This document shows positions 52,639-60,483 of a stretch of 64,000 bases of DNA, in pieces (positions within the stretch are counted from its first letter, which is position 1; the number at the start of each line of letters is the position of its first letter). Where the stretch lies: contig NZ_BNEA01000001.1 of NCBI RefSeq assembly GCF_016860525.1, forward strand, positions 372,001 to 436,000, read 5' to 3'. A program made the translations under genes and the position numbers. The DNA comes from Streptomyces rubradiris (lineage in GTDB: Bacteria; Actinomycetota; Actinomycetes; Streptomycetales; Streptomycetaceae). The notes below the pieces were generated by a model. The model did not search any database, had not been told where the DNA came from, and worked only from the letters and a program-made list of their open reading frames with translations.

Positions 52639-54078
52639 TCACGCGCCGGCGCCGGTGGAGGTGCGGGTCACCCGGGCGCGGACGGCGTACCAGCCCGCGA
52701 CCAGCGCCGCGACGATCAGCGGCAGACAGAGCACGGTGGTGCGTCCGGCGCCGCCGTCGGCGTACATGAGGACCACGACGGAGGCGAGGAACGCCAGCGT
52801 CACGAGTTCGGTCCAGGGGGAGCCCGGCAGCCGGTAGGCCGGCCGGGTCAGGTCGCCCTGCCGCGTCTTCCGCCAGAAGAGCAGGTGACAGACCATGATC
52901 ATGGCCCAGGTGGCGAGGATGCCGATCGCCGCGAAGTTGAGGACGATCTCGAACGCCTCGGCGGGTACCACGTAGTTCAGGCCGACGCCGAGGACGCAGA
53001 TCCCGCTGGTGAGCAGGATACCGCCGTAGGGGACCTGGCTGCGGCTCATCCGGGAGGTGAAGGCGGGGGCGGAGCCGCTCATCGCCATGGAGCGCAGGAT
53101 GCGGCCGGTGGAGTACAGGCCCGAGTTCAGCGACGACAGGGCCGCGGTGAGGACGACCAGGTTCATCACGCCGCCGGCCGCCGGGACGCCGATGTTCGAC
53201 AGGACCGTGACGAAGGGGCTCTCGCCGGCGGAGTACGCGTTCCACGGGAGGAGCATCGACAGCAGGACGACCGAGCCGACGTAGAAGACGCCCACCCGCC
53301 ACATGATCGAGTTGATCGCCTTCGGCATGATCTTCTCGGGGTTCTCGGTCTCGCCGGCGGCGACGCCGACCAGTTCGACGGAGGCGTAGGCGAAGACGAC
53401 GCCCTGGATGAGCAGCAGCATGGGCAGCAGGCCGTGCGGGAAGACGCCGCCGTTGCCGGTGATCAGGGCCGGTCCGGGGTGGTGGCCGTCGACCGGGTGC
53501 TGGGTGACCAGCAGGTAGATGCCGATGCACATGAACACGAGGAGTGCGCCGACCTTGACGATCGCGAACCAGAACTCCAGTTCGCCGAAGATCTTGACCG
53601 ATATCAGATTGACGGTCAACACGACCGCGAGGGCGATCAATGCGATCAACCATTGCGGGATGTCGGAGAACATCCCCCAGTAGTGGGTGTAGGTGGCGAC
53701 CGCCGTGATGTCGGCGATGCCCGTCGTCGCCCAGTTGAGGAAGTACATCCAGCCCGCGGTGTAGGCGCCCTTCTCGCCCAGGAACTCGCGGGCGTACGAC
53801 ACGAAGGCGCCGGAGGACGGGCGGTAGAGCACGAGTTCGCCGAGGGCGCGGACGACCAGGAAGGCGAAGGCGCCGCAGACGGCGTACGCGATGAAGAGGG
53901 AGGGCCCGGCGTCGGCGAGCCGGCCGCCCGCGCCGAGGAAGAGGCCGGTGCCGATGGCGCCGCCGATGGCGATCATGTTGACGTGCCGGTGCTTCAGGCC
54001 CTTGCTGTAACCGGCGTCCCCGGCGTCGACATGGCCGGTCGAGGGGCGCGTCTCGTCTTTGAGGTGCTGTTCACTCAC
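52639..54078 (-). CDS. Amino acid permease (APC superfamily, AnsP-like)
   Basis: A 479-residue transporter with about 12 helices. It starts with a polar cytosolic end, then [32 protein letters not shown], the substrate-site helix of amino acid/proton symporters, and [62 protein letters not shown]. This is the AnsP/CycA/GabP branch. Being between the GntR regulator (GTGA overlap) and asparaginase, asparagine import is the most likely role. GTG start at 54078. Confidence 0.9.
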   Translation of the reverse strand: MSEQHLKDETRPSTGHVDAGDAGYSKGLKHRHVNMIAIGGAIGTGLFLGAGGRLADAGPSLFIAYAVCGAFAFLVVRALGELVLYRPSSGAFVSYAREFLGEKGAYTAGWMYFLNWATTGIADITAVATYTHYWGMFSDIPQWLIALIALAVVLTVNLISVKIFGELEFWFAIVKVGALLVFMCIGIYLLVTQHPVDGHHPGPALITGNGGVFPHGLLPMLLLIQGVVFAYASVELVGVAAGETENPEKIMPKAINSIMWRVGVFYVGSVVLLSMLLPWNAYSAGESPFVTVLSNIGVPAAGGVMNLVVLTAALSSLNSGLYSTGRILRSMAMSGSAPAFTSRMSRSQVPYGGILLTSGICVLGVGLNYVVPAEAFEIVLNFAAIGILATWAMIMVCHLLFWRKTRQGDLTRPAYRLPGSPWTELVTLAFLASVVVLMYADGGAGRTTVLCLPLIVAALVAGWYAVRARVTRTSTGAGA

Positions 54079-54809
54079 GCCTCGGGTCCGCCTTCTTCCG
54101 TGAGGGGGTTCGCCCGCTGGGGGCGGACGATGTCGGTGAGGGTCGTCTCGACGCGGTCCAGGTGGTGGCTCATGGCCTGGACGGCGTCGTGTTCGCTGCC
54201 GTCGACCAGCGCCTCGACGATCGCCCGGTGCTCGCGGTTGGACTGCTCACGGCGCCCGCCCAGCTCGTTGAGGAAGGCCGACTGACGCGCCAGTGCGTCG
54301 CGGATCTCCTCGATGACCCGGCGGAAGACCGGGTTCTGGGCGGCCTCGGCCACGGCGAGGTGGAAGAGGGTGTCCATCGCGACCCAGGCGGTGGTGTCCG
54401 TCTCCCGCTCCATGCGGTCGAGCAGGTGGGCCAGGTGGTCCAGGTTCTCCGGGGTGCGGCGCACGGCCGCGTAGCCGGCGACCGGGATCTCGATGTGGCG
54501 GCGCACCTCCAGCAGGTCGCTGGCCGCGTAGTCGCCGAAGGTGGGGTCCTCGACGGTGTTCGCGACCACGAACGTGCCCTTGCCGGTGCGGGAGACCGTC
54601 AGGCCCATGGTCTGCAGCGCGCGCAGCGCCTCGCGGAGCACGGGCCGGGACACCTCGAGGGTGCGGCAGAGCTCGGCCTCGGAAGGGAGCTTGTCGCCGA
54701 TGGCGTACCGGCCGCTCTCGATGGCGCCGCGGAGGTGGTCCAGTACCGCTTCCATGGCGCTGACACGCCGGGGGACGAGACCACCTGTCTGGCTGTCTGA
54801 CAGGTTCAC
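54075..54809 (-). CDS. GntR/FadR (FCD) regulator of the asparagine operon
   Basis: A 244-residue FadR-subfamily regulator. The winged helix is [61 protein letters not shown] (about 21-80). The all-helical FCD domain (about 95-225) carries the metal/effector residues in [24 protein letters not shown] and [24 protein letters not shown]. First gene of the operon, so it is probably autoregulating. The GTG at 54809 has AGGA upstream, but an 11-bp palindrome lies inside its first codons, so the downstream ATG at 54755 is a real alternative start. Confidence 0.9.
   Translation of the reverse strand: MNLSDSQTGGLVPRRVSAMEAVLDHLRGAIESGRYAIGDKLPSEAELCRTLEVSRPVLREALRALQTMGLTVSRTGKGTFVVANTVEDPTFGDYAASDLLEVRRHIEIPVAGYAAVRRTPENLDHLAHLLDRMERETDTTAWVAMDTLFHLAVAEAAQNPVFRRVIEEIRDALARQSAFLNELGGRREQSNREHRAIVEALVDGSEHDAVQAMSHHLDRVETTLTDIVRPQRANPLTEEGGPEA
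54793..54803. promoter_or_regulatory. FadR/GntR-type operator
   Basis: CTGTC-T-GACAG, a perfect palindrome around one base, at the 5' end of the regulator gene; CTGTCTG also recurs partly just beside it. It fits the GTxxxAC half-site spacing of FCD regulators. Confidence 0.5.
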
Positions 54810-54928
54810 GGGAGCGATCCTGCGGGGTGCGGGCGGACACTGTCAAGGCAGGCGGTAATAAAAAGATTCACGGGGTGCGGCGCCTGAATGCGGGCATCCG
54901 CACCCCGTGGGTGAGCAGCGGCGGCGGT

Positions 54929-55765
54929 TCAGCTGCCGAGCGTGCCGGTGGCGAGCAGGCCGAGCAGGAGCACGCCGACGACGATCCGGTAGATCACGAA
55001 GGCGTTGAAGGAGTGCTTGGCGACGAACTTCAGCAGCCAGGAGATGGAGGCGTAGGCGACGGCGAACGACACGACCGTGCCGACGGCGAGCGGGGCGGCG
55101 CCGACCCCCGCGCCGAGGGCGTCCTTCAGCTCGTACAGGCCGGCGCCGGTCAGGGCGGGGATGCCGAGGAAGAAGGACAGCCGGGTGGCGGCGACGCGGT
55201 CCAGGTCCAGGATGAGCGCGGTGGACATGGTGGCGCCGGAGCGCGAGAAGCCCGGGAAGAGCAGGGCGAGGATCTGCGAGCAGCCGACCCACATCGCGTC
55301 CTTGAAGGAGGTGTCGTCCTCGCCGCGCTTGTGCCGGCCCATCTGGTCGGCGGCCCACATCACGCCGGAGCCGAGGATCAGCGAGCCGGCGACCACCCAC
55401 AGGGAGGCGAGCGGGCCGTCGATCAGCGGCTTGGCGGCGAGGCCCACCAGCACGATCGGAACGGTGGCGGCGATCACCCACCAGGCGAACTTGTAGTCGT
55501 GGTGGTAGCGCTCCTCGCGGTCGGCCAGGCCGCGGAACCAGGCGGTGACGATCCGCCGGATGTCCTTGAAGAAGTACACGAGCACGGCGGCGATGGCGCC
55601 GACCTGGATGACGGCGGAGAACCCGACGACGGAGGAGTCGTCGACGGGGATGTCCATGAGCCCTTCGGCGATCTTGAGGTGTCCGGTGGAGGACACCGGG
55701 AGGAACTCCGTCACCCCCTCGACTACTCCGAGGACGACGGCCTGACCGACGGAGATGGCGCTCAT
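54929..55765 (-). CDS. uppP: Undecaprenyl-diphosphatase (UppP/BacA)
   Basis: Membrane phosphatase recycling undecaprenyl pyrophosphate to the lipid carrier used in wall and polysaccharide synthesis; extra copies raise bacitracin tolerance. The 278-residue protein has about eight helices and both catalytic motifs: EGVTEFLPVSSTGHL near the N-terminus and LFPGFSRSGATMSTALIL in the middle. Streptomyces genomes often carry several copies. It follows the fluoride-export genes on the same strand after 76 bp. Confidence 0.93.
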   Translation of the reverse strand: MSAISVGQAVVLGVVEGVTEFLPVSSTGHLKIAEGLMDIPVDDSSVVGFSAVIQVGAIAAVLVYFFKDIRRIVTAWFRGLADREERYHHDYKFAWWVIAATVPIVLVGLAAKPLIDGPLASLWVVAGSLILGSGVMWAADQMGRHKRGEDDTSFKDAMWVGCSQILALLFPGFSRSGATMSTALILDLDRVAATRLSFFLGIPALTGAGLYELKDALGAGVGAAPLAVGTVVSFAVAYASISWLLKFVAKHSFNAFVIYRIVVGVLLLGLLATGTLGS

Positions 55766-55841
55766 GGGATCCAGTTCTGGGGAGGAGTGGGTCGACAGTG
55801 CTGTGGACGGTACTCACTGTTCCGGGCCGAGCGGCACACGC

Positions 55842-56216
55842 TCAGGCCCACAGGAGACCGGCGAGTGAGACTCCGGTGAAAGCCGCGGCGAGCCCCGCCG
55901 CCACACTCGCCACGACGTTCCCGGCGGCGTAGAGGCCGGAGCCCGCCTCGGTCAGCCGGAGGGTCTCATAGGAGAAGGTCGAGTACGTCGTCAGCGCACC
56001 GCACAGCCCGGTGCCCAGCAGAAGCCGCAGGTGGGGCCCGGCCGCCCCGGCGGAGGCGGCGCCCGTGACCAGGCCGAGGACCAGGCAGCCGACGACGTTC
56101 ACCACGAAGGTGCCCCACGGGAAGAGCGAGTCGTACCGGACCTGCACGGCGCGGTCGGTGAGGTAGCGCAGGGGCGCGCCGACCATGGCGCCCGCGACGA
56201 CCAGCAGCCAGTTCAC
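55842..56216 (-). CDS. crcB: Fluoride channel FluC/CrcB, subunit 1
   Basis: A 124-residue four-helix membrane protein that forms dual-topology fluoride channels. Signature sequences are [33 protein letters not shown] and [21 protein letters not shown], including the Asn and the Phe/Ser/Thr track lining the pore. The GTG start overlaps the DUF190 stop as GTGA. A second, diverged homologue lies one gene upstream, suggesting a heterodimer of fixed topology. Confidence 0.92.
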   Translation of the reverse strand: MNWLLVVAGAMVGAPLRYLTDRAVQVRYDSLFPWGTFVVNVVGCLVLGLVTGAASAGAAGPHLRLLLGTGLCGALTTYSTFSYETLRLTEAGSGLYAAGNVVASVAAGLAAAFTGVSLAGLLWA

Positions 56217-56683
56217 AACGACTTCTTACCCTCCGGGTCCGTTTCGTCCGGGCCGTCGCAGGCCCCTGTCCACCGGACGACCTCGCACGTGTCCAAGGTC
56301 ACCAGGCTCCCGTCGGCCAGTTCGCCGAGCCGGGGCAGGAAGGCCCGGATCCGCTCCTCGGTGTCCACCACGACCACCGCGACCGGCAGGTCCTCGCTCA
56401 GGGACAACAGCCGGGTGGTGTGGATGCGGGAGGAGGCGCCGTAGCCCTCGATGCCCCGGAAGACGCTGGCACCGGCGAGTCCGGCGGCGTGCGCGCGGTG
56501 CACGATCTCGGAGTAGAGGGGCCGGTGGTGCCAGGTGGCGTTCTCGCCGACGTAGACGGTCAGCCGCAGGGCACGGCCGGTGCGGGGGGTCACAGCCGCC
56601 TCCGGTCTCATCGCCGCCTCCGGGCTCCACGCTGTCTCCCGGCTCGTCCCCGCTTCCCGGCTCATGGCTGTCTTCCGGCTCAT
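56213..56683 (-). CDS. DUF190 protein with N-terminal hexapeptide repeats
   Basis: A 156-residue protein. The C-terminal 110 residues are the DUF190 (PII-like) fold: [82 protein letters not shown]190 genes typically sit between crcB genes, as here, and are probably regulatory or accessory to fluoride export. The first 30 or so residues are five hexapeptide repeats ([30 protein letters not shown]) from an 18-bp DNA tandem repeat. The ATG at 56683 overlaps the upstream crcB stop by 4 bp; the domain could also be translated from an internal start. Confidence 0.85.
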   Translation of the reverse strand: MSRKTAMSREAGTSRETAWSPEAAMRPEAAVTPRTGRALRLTVYVGENATWHHRPLYSEIVHRAHAAGLAGASVFRGIEGYGASSRIHTTRLLSLSEDLPVAVVVVDTEERIRAFLPRLGELADGSLVTLDTCEVVRWTGACDGPDETDPEGKKSL

Positions 56684-56696
56684 CGCTGTCTTCCGG
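56595..56696 (-). repeat. 18-bp coding tandem repeat
   Basis: Five and two-thirds imperfect 18-bp units begin at 56595, 56613, 56631, 56649, 56667 and 56685, consensus near GCTGTCTCCCGGCTCATC on the plus strand. The period is a multiple of three, so repeat-number changes keep the DUF190 frame. The array spans the crcB/DUF190 junction. Confidence 0.85.
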
Positions 56697-57141
56697 CGAA
56701 GATCCGGCGGGCGGCGGCCGAGGCCAGCCATACCGCGGCGAGGGCCGCGCACAGCGTCGCGGCCAGGTAGGCGAGTGCCGGACCGGGGCGGCCGGCGTCG
56801 GTGAGCGAGCGGATGTCGACCGCGTAGGTGGAGAAGGTGGTGTAGCCGCCGAGCACGCCGGTGCCGAGGAACGGCCGCAGCAGGCGGTGGGCGGCCCACA
56901 CGTCGGTGACGAGCACCATGAGGACGCCCATGGCGGCGCAGCCGGAGACATTGGTCCAGAAGGTCGCCCAGGGGAAGCCGCCGGGGGGCGTGGGCCAGGC
57001 GAGCGTGAGGGCGTGGCGGGCCGTCGCGCCGAGCGCGCCGCCGGCCGCCACGACCGCGACGACGGGCGCCTGCGCGCGCCACTCGGACCGCCGGGGTGAT
57101 GCGGGGCGGACGCCGCGGGTCCGTGTCTCCGGGGCTGTCAT
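56680..57141 (-). CDS. crcB: Fluoride channel FluC/CrcB, subunit 2
   Basis: A 153-residue homologue of FluC with an extended Arg-rich N-terminus before [41 protein letters not shown] and [21 protein letters not shown]. The pore Asn (TNVSGC) and FST track (TTFSTY) are present. It differs enough from the other copy to suggest obligate pairing. Ends at the start of the hexapeptide-repeat region and overlaps the DUF190 ATG. AAGAGGAG precedes its start. No fluoride riboswitch was found upstream. Confidence 0.9.
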   Translation of the reverse strand: MTAPETRTRGVRPASPRRSEWRAQAPVVAVVAAGGALGATARHALTLAWPTPPGGFPWATFWTNVSGCAAMGVLMVLVTDVWAAHRLLRPFLGTGVLGGYTTFSTYAVDIRSLTDAGRPGPALAYLAATLCAALAAVWLASAAARRIFAGRQR

Positions 57142-57210
57142 CCGTTCCGTCTCCTCTTTCGGCCCCTGCCCCGTCGGGCGATCAAGGCCGGAACCCAGCG
57201 TACCGCCGGG

Positions 57211-58179
57211 TCAGGGAGCGGCGGGCCGGGCGCAGACCGCCACCCCGGGCTCCCACAGGCTGCCCAGCACCAGGTGGTCACCGGTGGCGCAGACGCTGGT
57301 GACCATGCGGAAGCCGGACCGGCGGCGGGTGAGGTGGTGGACGGCGCGCCCCTCGTCGTCCACGGCGACGACGCCGGCGGTCCCGCTCGGGCGGTACGGC
57401 AGGTGTACGGCGGTCCGGGCGGCGGCGCGGCGGACGGCCGGCGGAGCGCGGTGCAGCAGGTCCAGCGCGGGGACCCGGGGGCCGGCCAGGGCGACCCAGA
57501 CCGGACCGCCGGGCCCCTCGCGCCAGAGGTTGTCCGGCATGCCGGGCAGGTCGGCGAAGGGTTCGGCGTGACCGGCGCGGGGGCCGGTGAGCCGGTAGCG
57601 GACGAGGCGGCGGGCGCCGGTCTCGGCGAGCACCAGGGAGGAGCCGTCGGCCGAGACGGCGAGACCGTTGGCGAACCGCAGCCCTTCCAGCAGGACCTCG
57701 GGTTCGCCGCCCTCCGGGGGCAGCCGCAGCAGGCGTCCGGTGCCGGTCTGTTCGACGATGTCGCCGATCCACCGGTCCAGGGGGTGGCGGCGGCTGGAGA
57801 CGGTGAAGTACAGGGTACCGTCGGGGAGGGCGACGGCGTTGCTGCAGAAGCGGAGCCGCTCCCCCGCCACCGAGTCCGCGAGGACGCGGACGGTGCCGTC
57901 GTCCGTGCCCACCCGCAGCAGGCCGCGTTCGGCGTCGCAGACCACCAGGTCGCCGTCCGGGAGGAGTTCCAGCCCGAGGGGACGGCCGCCGGTGCGGGCC
58001 AGTTCCTCGGTGCGGGCCGTGCGCGGGTCACCGAGGTGGTGGACGCGGAGGATGCGCCCGTCGGCCACTCCGGTCAGCACGCGCCCGTGCGGGTCGGGGA
58101 CGACGTCCTCGGGGCCGCGCGCGCCCAGGGAGACGTAGTGCAGGGGCACGAGTTCCTCGGGCCGGTCCACGGGTGTCAT
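57211..58179 (-). CDS. SMP-30/strictosidine-synthase-like beta-propeller protein
   Basis: A 322-residue six-bladed beta-propeller of the SMP-30/gluconolactonase/strictosidine-synthase-like superfamily. Repeating blade motifs include PEDVVPDPHGRVLTGVADGRILRV, PLGLELLPDGDLVVCDAERGLLRV, FCSNAVALPDGTLYFTVSSRRHPLDRWIGDI and FANGLAVSADGSSLVLAETGARRLVRY; the last is the strongest strictosidine-synthase-type motif. Hydrolysis of a lactone or ester is likely; the substrate is unknown. No signal peptide. Upstream lies a 32-bp tandem repeat block. Confidence 0.85.
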   Translation of the reverse strand: MTPVDRPEELVPLHYVSLGARGPEDVVPDPHGRVLTGVADGRILRVHHLGDPRTARTEELARTGGRPLGLELLPDGDLVVCDAERGLLRVGTDDGTVRVLADSVAGERLRFCSNAVALPDGTLYFTVSSRRHPLDRWIGDIVEQTGTGRLLRLPPEGGEPEVLLEGLRFANGLAVSADGSSLVLAETGARRLVRYRLTGPRAGHAEPFADLPGMPDNLWREGPGGPVWVALAGPRVPALDLLHRAPPAVRRAAARTAVHLPYRPSGTAGVVAVDDEGRAVHHLTRRRSGFRMVTSVCATGDHLVLGSLWEPGVAVCARPAAP

Positions 58180-58198
58180 CCTCTCACTGTCCTGTGCG

Positions 58199-58294
58199 GT
58201 CGTCGGCGGGCGTGCTCACCGTGCTGCGCGGCCGTCGGCGGGCGTCCTCGCCGTCCTGCGCGGCCGTCATCGCGGGTGCTCATCGTCGTGCGCG
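58199..58294. repeat. Three tandem 32-bp repeats
   Basis: Units at 58199-58230, 58231-58262 and 58263-58294 share the frame G(T/C)CGTC-GCGGG-GT-CTC-CGT--TGCGCG. A degenerate 26-bp partial unit (58173-58198) runs into the start codon of the SMP-30-like gene. Confidence 0.8.
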
Positions 58295-58319
58295 GGCGGC
58301 GCCGCGGAGGGCGCCCGCG

Positions 58320-58619
58320 TCACCAGCCCTTCTCGAAGATCCTGGCCACCTCGGCGATGCGGACCTCGTCGCGCCGGTAGTGGGTGCGGCAGCGGATCCG
58401 GCGGGTGCGCAGGACGCCGAGGCGGGCGAGGAAGTCCAGGTGGGCGCGGACGGTGCGCGGGGGCAGGCCCAGCTTGGCGGCGACGGCCCGCGCGGTGACG
58501 CCCGTGGCGACGAGGTCGCGGCGGCGCCCGGCCGGAAAGTGGGCCGCCGGGTCCTTGAGCCACTCCAGGATGGTCTGCCGTATCCGGCCCGTGGGAGTCC
58601 CCGGGGAAGTCACCGTCAT
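58320..58619 (-). CDS. ArsR-like winged-helix protein
   Basis: A 99-residue helix-turn-helix protein. The core RQTILEWLKDPAAHFP...VTARAVAAKLGLPPRTVRAHLDFLARLGVLRTRRIRCRTHYRRDEVRIAEVARIFEKGW follows the ArsR fold, with the GLPPRTVRAHLDFLARLGV recognition helix. No clustered metal-binding cysteines are visible, so it is probably not a metal sensor. The ATG at 58619 has GGGAGG 7 nt upstream. It may control the SMP-30/crcB genes downstream on the same strand. Confidence 0.8.
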   Translation of the reverse strand: MTVTSPGTPTGRIRQTILEWLKDPAAHFPAGRRRDLVATGVTARAVAAKLGLPPRTVRAHLDFLARLGVLRTRRIRCRTHYRRDEVRIAEVARIFEKGW

Positions 58620-58766
58620 CCGTCCGCCTCCCGTCCCCGGCCTCCTCGTACGCAGTGTTCCCACTGTGGCCCGGGTGACGCCGCCGCGTCCGGGACTCGG
58701 CGGCCGTTGTCCGGTAAGGAACGGCCCTGTCCCCGGGGGGAGGTGTAACGCCCCAGGCCCGTGGCG

Positions 58767-58798
58767 GGGGCCCGGTCGCCGCGCGGCGACCGGGCCCC
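58767..58798. terminator. Perfect 32-bp palindromic terminator
   Basis: Sixteen-base arms with no spacer (58767-58782 and 58783-58798), 12 bp after the GH53 stop. No U-run; typical of Streptomyces I-shaped terminators. Confidence 0.75.
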
Positions 58799-58809
58799 GT
58801 CCTGAGCGC

Positions 58810-60372
58810 TCAGCGGTGGCTGAACCACGTCATGGAGGAGAGCGCCTTGTCGTCGTAGCCGAAGAGGGCCTGGTTCTCCCAGCCGTTGCCGGAGCCCGCG
58901 TCCGCCGGGTCCCAGCCGTTGCCGGGGACGGCGGTCCAGGTGGCCTCCCAGTAGAAGACGCCGAGACCACGGCCGTCGGGGACGGCCTCCACGATGCTCG
59001 CCACGTCGTTCAGCCACTTGGTCTGGCCGGCCACGGTCGCCGGGTAGCCGGTGACGAGTTCGCCCGTGGTGTCGATCTGGTTGGTGAGCGCGTCGTCGCT
59101 GTCGAGACGGAAGGGGTAGGCCGTCTCGGCGACGAACACCGGCTTGCCGTAGCGGGCGGCCGCGTCGTCCAGGGTGGTCTGGAAGTCGGAGAGCGCGCCG
59201 TGCCAGTAGCCGTAGTACGACAGGCCGATCACGTCGAACTTGACGCCGTTGGCCACCGCGTTGTCGAACCACCACTCGGTGCCGGTCTTGTCCCCGCCCT
59301 TGGCGAGGTGCAACGCGACGGAGGTGGACGGGTTGACCGCCTTGACGGCGCTGTAGCCGGAGTTGATCAACCCGGCGAGCTGGGTCCAGTTGTCCGTTGA
59401 TCCCTCGGTCCACAGCATGCCGCCATTGATCTCATTGCCCACCTGGACCATGTCGGCGGTGGTGCCCTGAGCCTTCAAGGCGTTCAACACGTCGTACGTG
59501 TGGTTGTACACGTCGGTCTTCAGTTGACTGTATGTATGGCCCGCCCAGGCGGCCGGCTTCTTCTGGGCGCCCGGGTCGGCCCAGGTGTCCGAGTAGTGGA
59601 AGTCGACCAGCAGCTTCATGCCCTGCGCCTTGACGCGCTTGGCCATCGCCAGGACGTGCGCCTTGTCGTTGAAGCCGTCGGCGGGGTTCACCCACACCTT
59701 CAGGCGCGCGTAGTTCATGCCGTACGACTTGAGGATGGGCAGGGCGTCGCCGGCGGAGCCCGAACCCGTCCTGTAGACACCGCCCTTGGCCTCGCTCTTG
59801 GCGAGGGAGGAGATGTCGGCGCCATGGATGGAGGTACCCGTGGTGCCGGCGGTGAAGGTCAGATCGTCAACATTGATCCAGTTGCCCGCGTTCGCGTCAC
59901 TGTTGATGCTGATGGTGCACTGATTGTTGGTCACATTGACCGGCGTGACGATCCGGATCCATCCACTGGACGAGACCGGCAGATCGGTGCGCTGCTCGGA
60001 ACCCCCGCAATTCTTGAGCGCTATGTACGCGGCCTTCTGTCCGCCGCTGGACCGCACCCACGCGGTCAGCTTGTAGTTCCCGTTGGCCAGCCCGGACAGG
60101 TACTGGTACGTCTCCACCTTGTAGGCGGAGGCCGAGTAGTGGCTGAGGCGGTGGCTCCCGGCGTGGCCGCCTGCCTCGGTGTAGGAGGCTCCGGTGTCGC
60201 CGTACTCGGACCAGCCGGCCGGCACGGCCGCGCCGGTGCCGTCGGACTCGAAGCCGCCGTTGGTCAGCGTGCTCGCGGCCTGGGCGGTCTGGGCGGGCAG
60301 GGCGGTGAGGGCGAGCCCGGCCGCGAGCGGCGGCAGCAGGGCGGTGATGGTGCGTCTGGGATGGAACTTCAT
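58810..60372 (-). CDS. Secreted arabinogalactan endo-beta-1,4-galactanase (GH53)
   Basis: Cleaves beta-1,4-galactan side chains of plant pectin outside the cell. The 520-residue precursor has a signal peptide (residues 1-33), an N-terminal carbohydrate-binding-type beta-sandwich (about 34-175, NGGFESDGTGAAVPAGWSEYG to WINVDDLTFTAG), then the GH53 barrel from SIHGADISSLAKSEAKGG. The acid/base is Glu314 in MVQVGNEINGGMLW and the nucleophile Glu416 in VFVAETAYPF. It is 111 bp downstream of the GH42 gene on the same strand, so secreted galactanase and intracellular galactosidase form one pathway. Confidence 0.94.
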   Translation of the reverse strand: MKFHPRRTITALLPPLAAGLALTALPAQTAQAASTLTNGGFESDGTGAAVPAGWSEYGDTGASYTEAGGHAGSHRLSHYSASAYKVETYQYLSGLANGNYKLTAWVRSSGGQKAAYIALKNCGGSEQRTDLPVSSSGWIRIVTPVNVTNNQCTISINSDANAGNWINVDDLTFTAGTTGTSIHGADISSLAKSEAKGGVYRTGSGSAGDALPILKSYGMNYARLKVWVNPADGFNDKAHVLAMAKRVKAQGMKLLVDFHYSDTWADPGAQKKPAAWAGHTYSQLKTDVYNHTYDVLNALKAQGTTADMVQVGNEINGGMLWTEGSTDNWTQLAGLINSGYSAVKAVNPSTSVALHLAKGGDKTGTEWWFDNAVANGVKFDVIGLSYYGYWHGALSDFQTTLDDAAARYGKPVFVAETAYPFRLDSDDALTNQIDTTGELVTGYPATVAGQTKWLNDVASIVEAVPDGRGLGVFYWEATWTAVPGNGWDPADAGSGNGWENQALFGYDDKALSSMTWFSHR

Positions 60373-60483
60373 CGTCCGTCGTCCCTTCGACGTAACTGGG
60401 GAGAGGCTCCTCCCGCGGTGGGGCCGCAGGAGGCCCCCTCCGCCCGCGGCTCCCACGGCTCACGCGGGCGGAGGGGAGTCGGC

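Noticed and set aside
57142..57210. Fluoride riboswitch before the crcB operon.
   Set aside because: The short region lacks the conserved pseudoknot blocks, and crcB follows the SMP-30-like gene as an internal operon gene.
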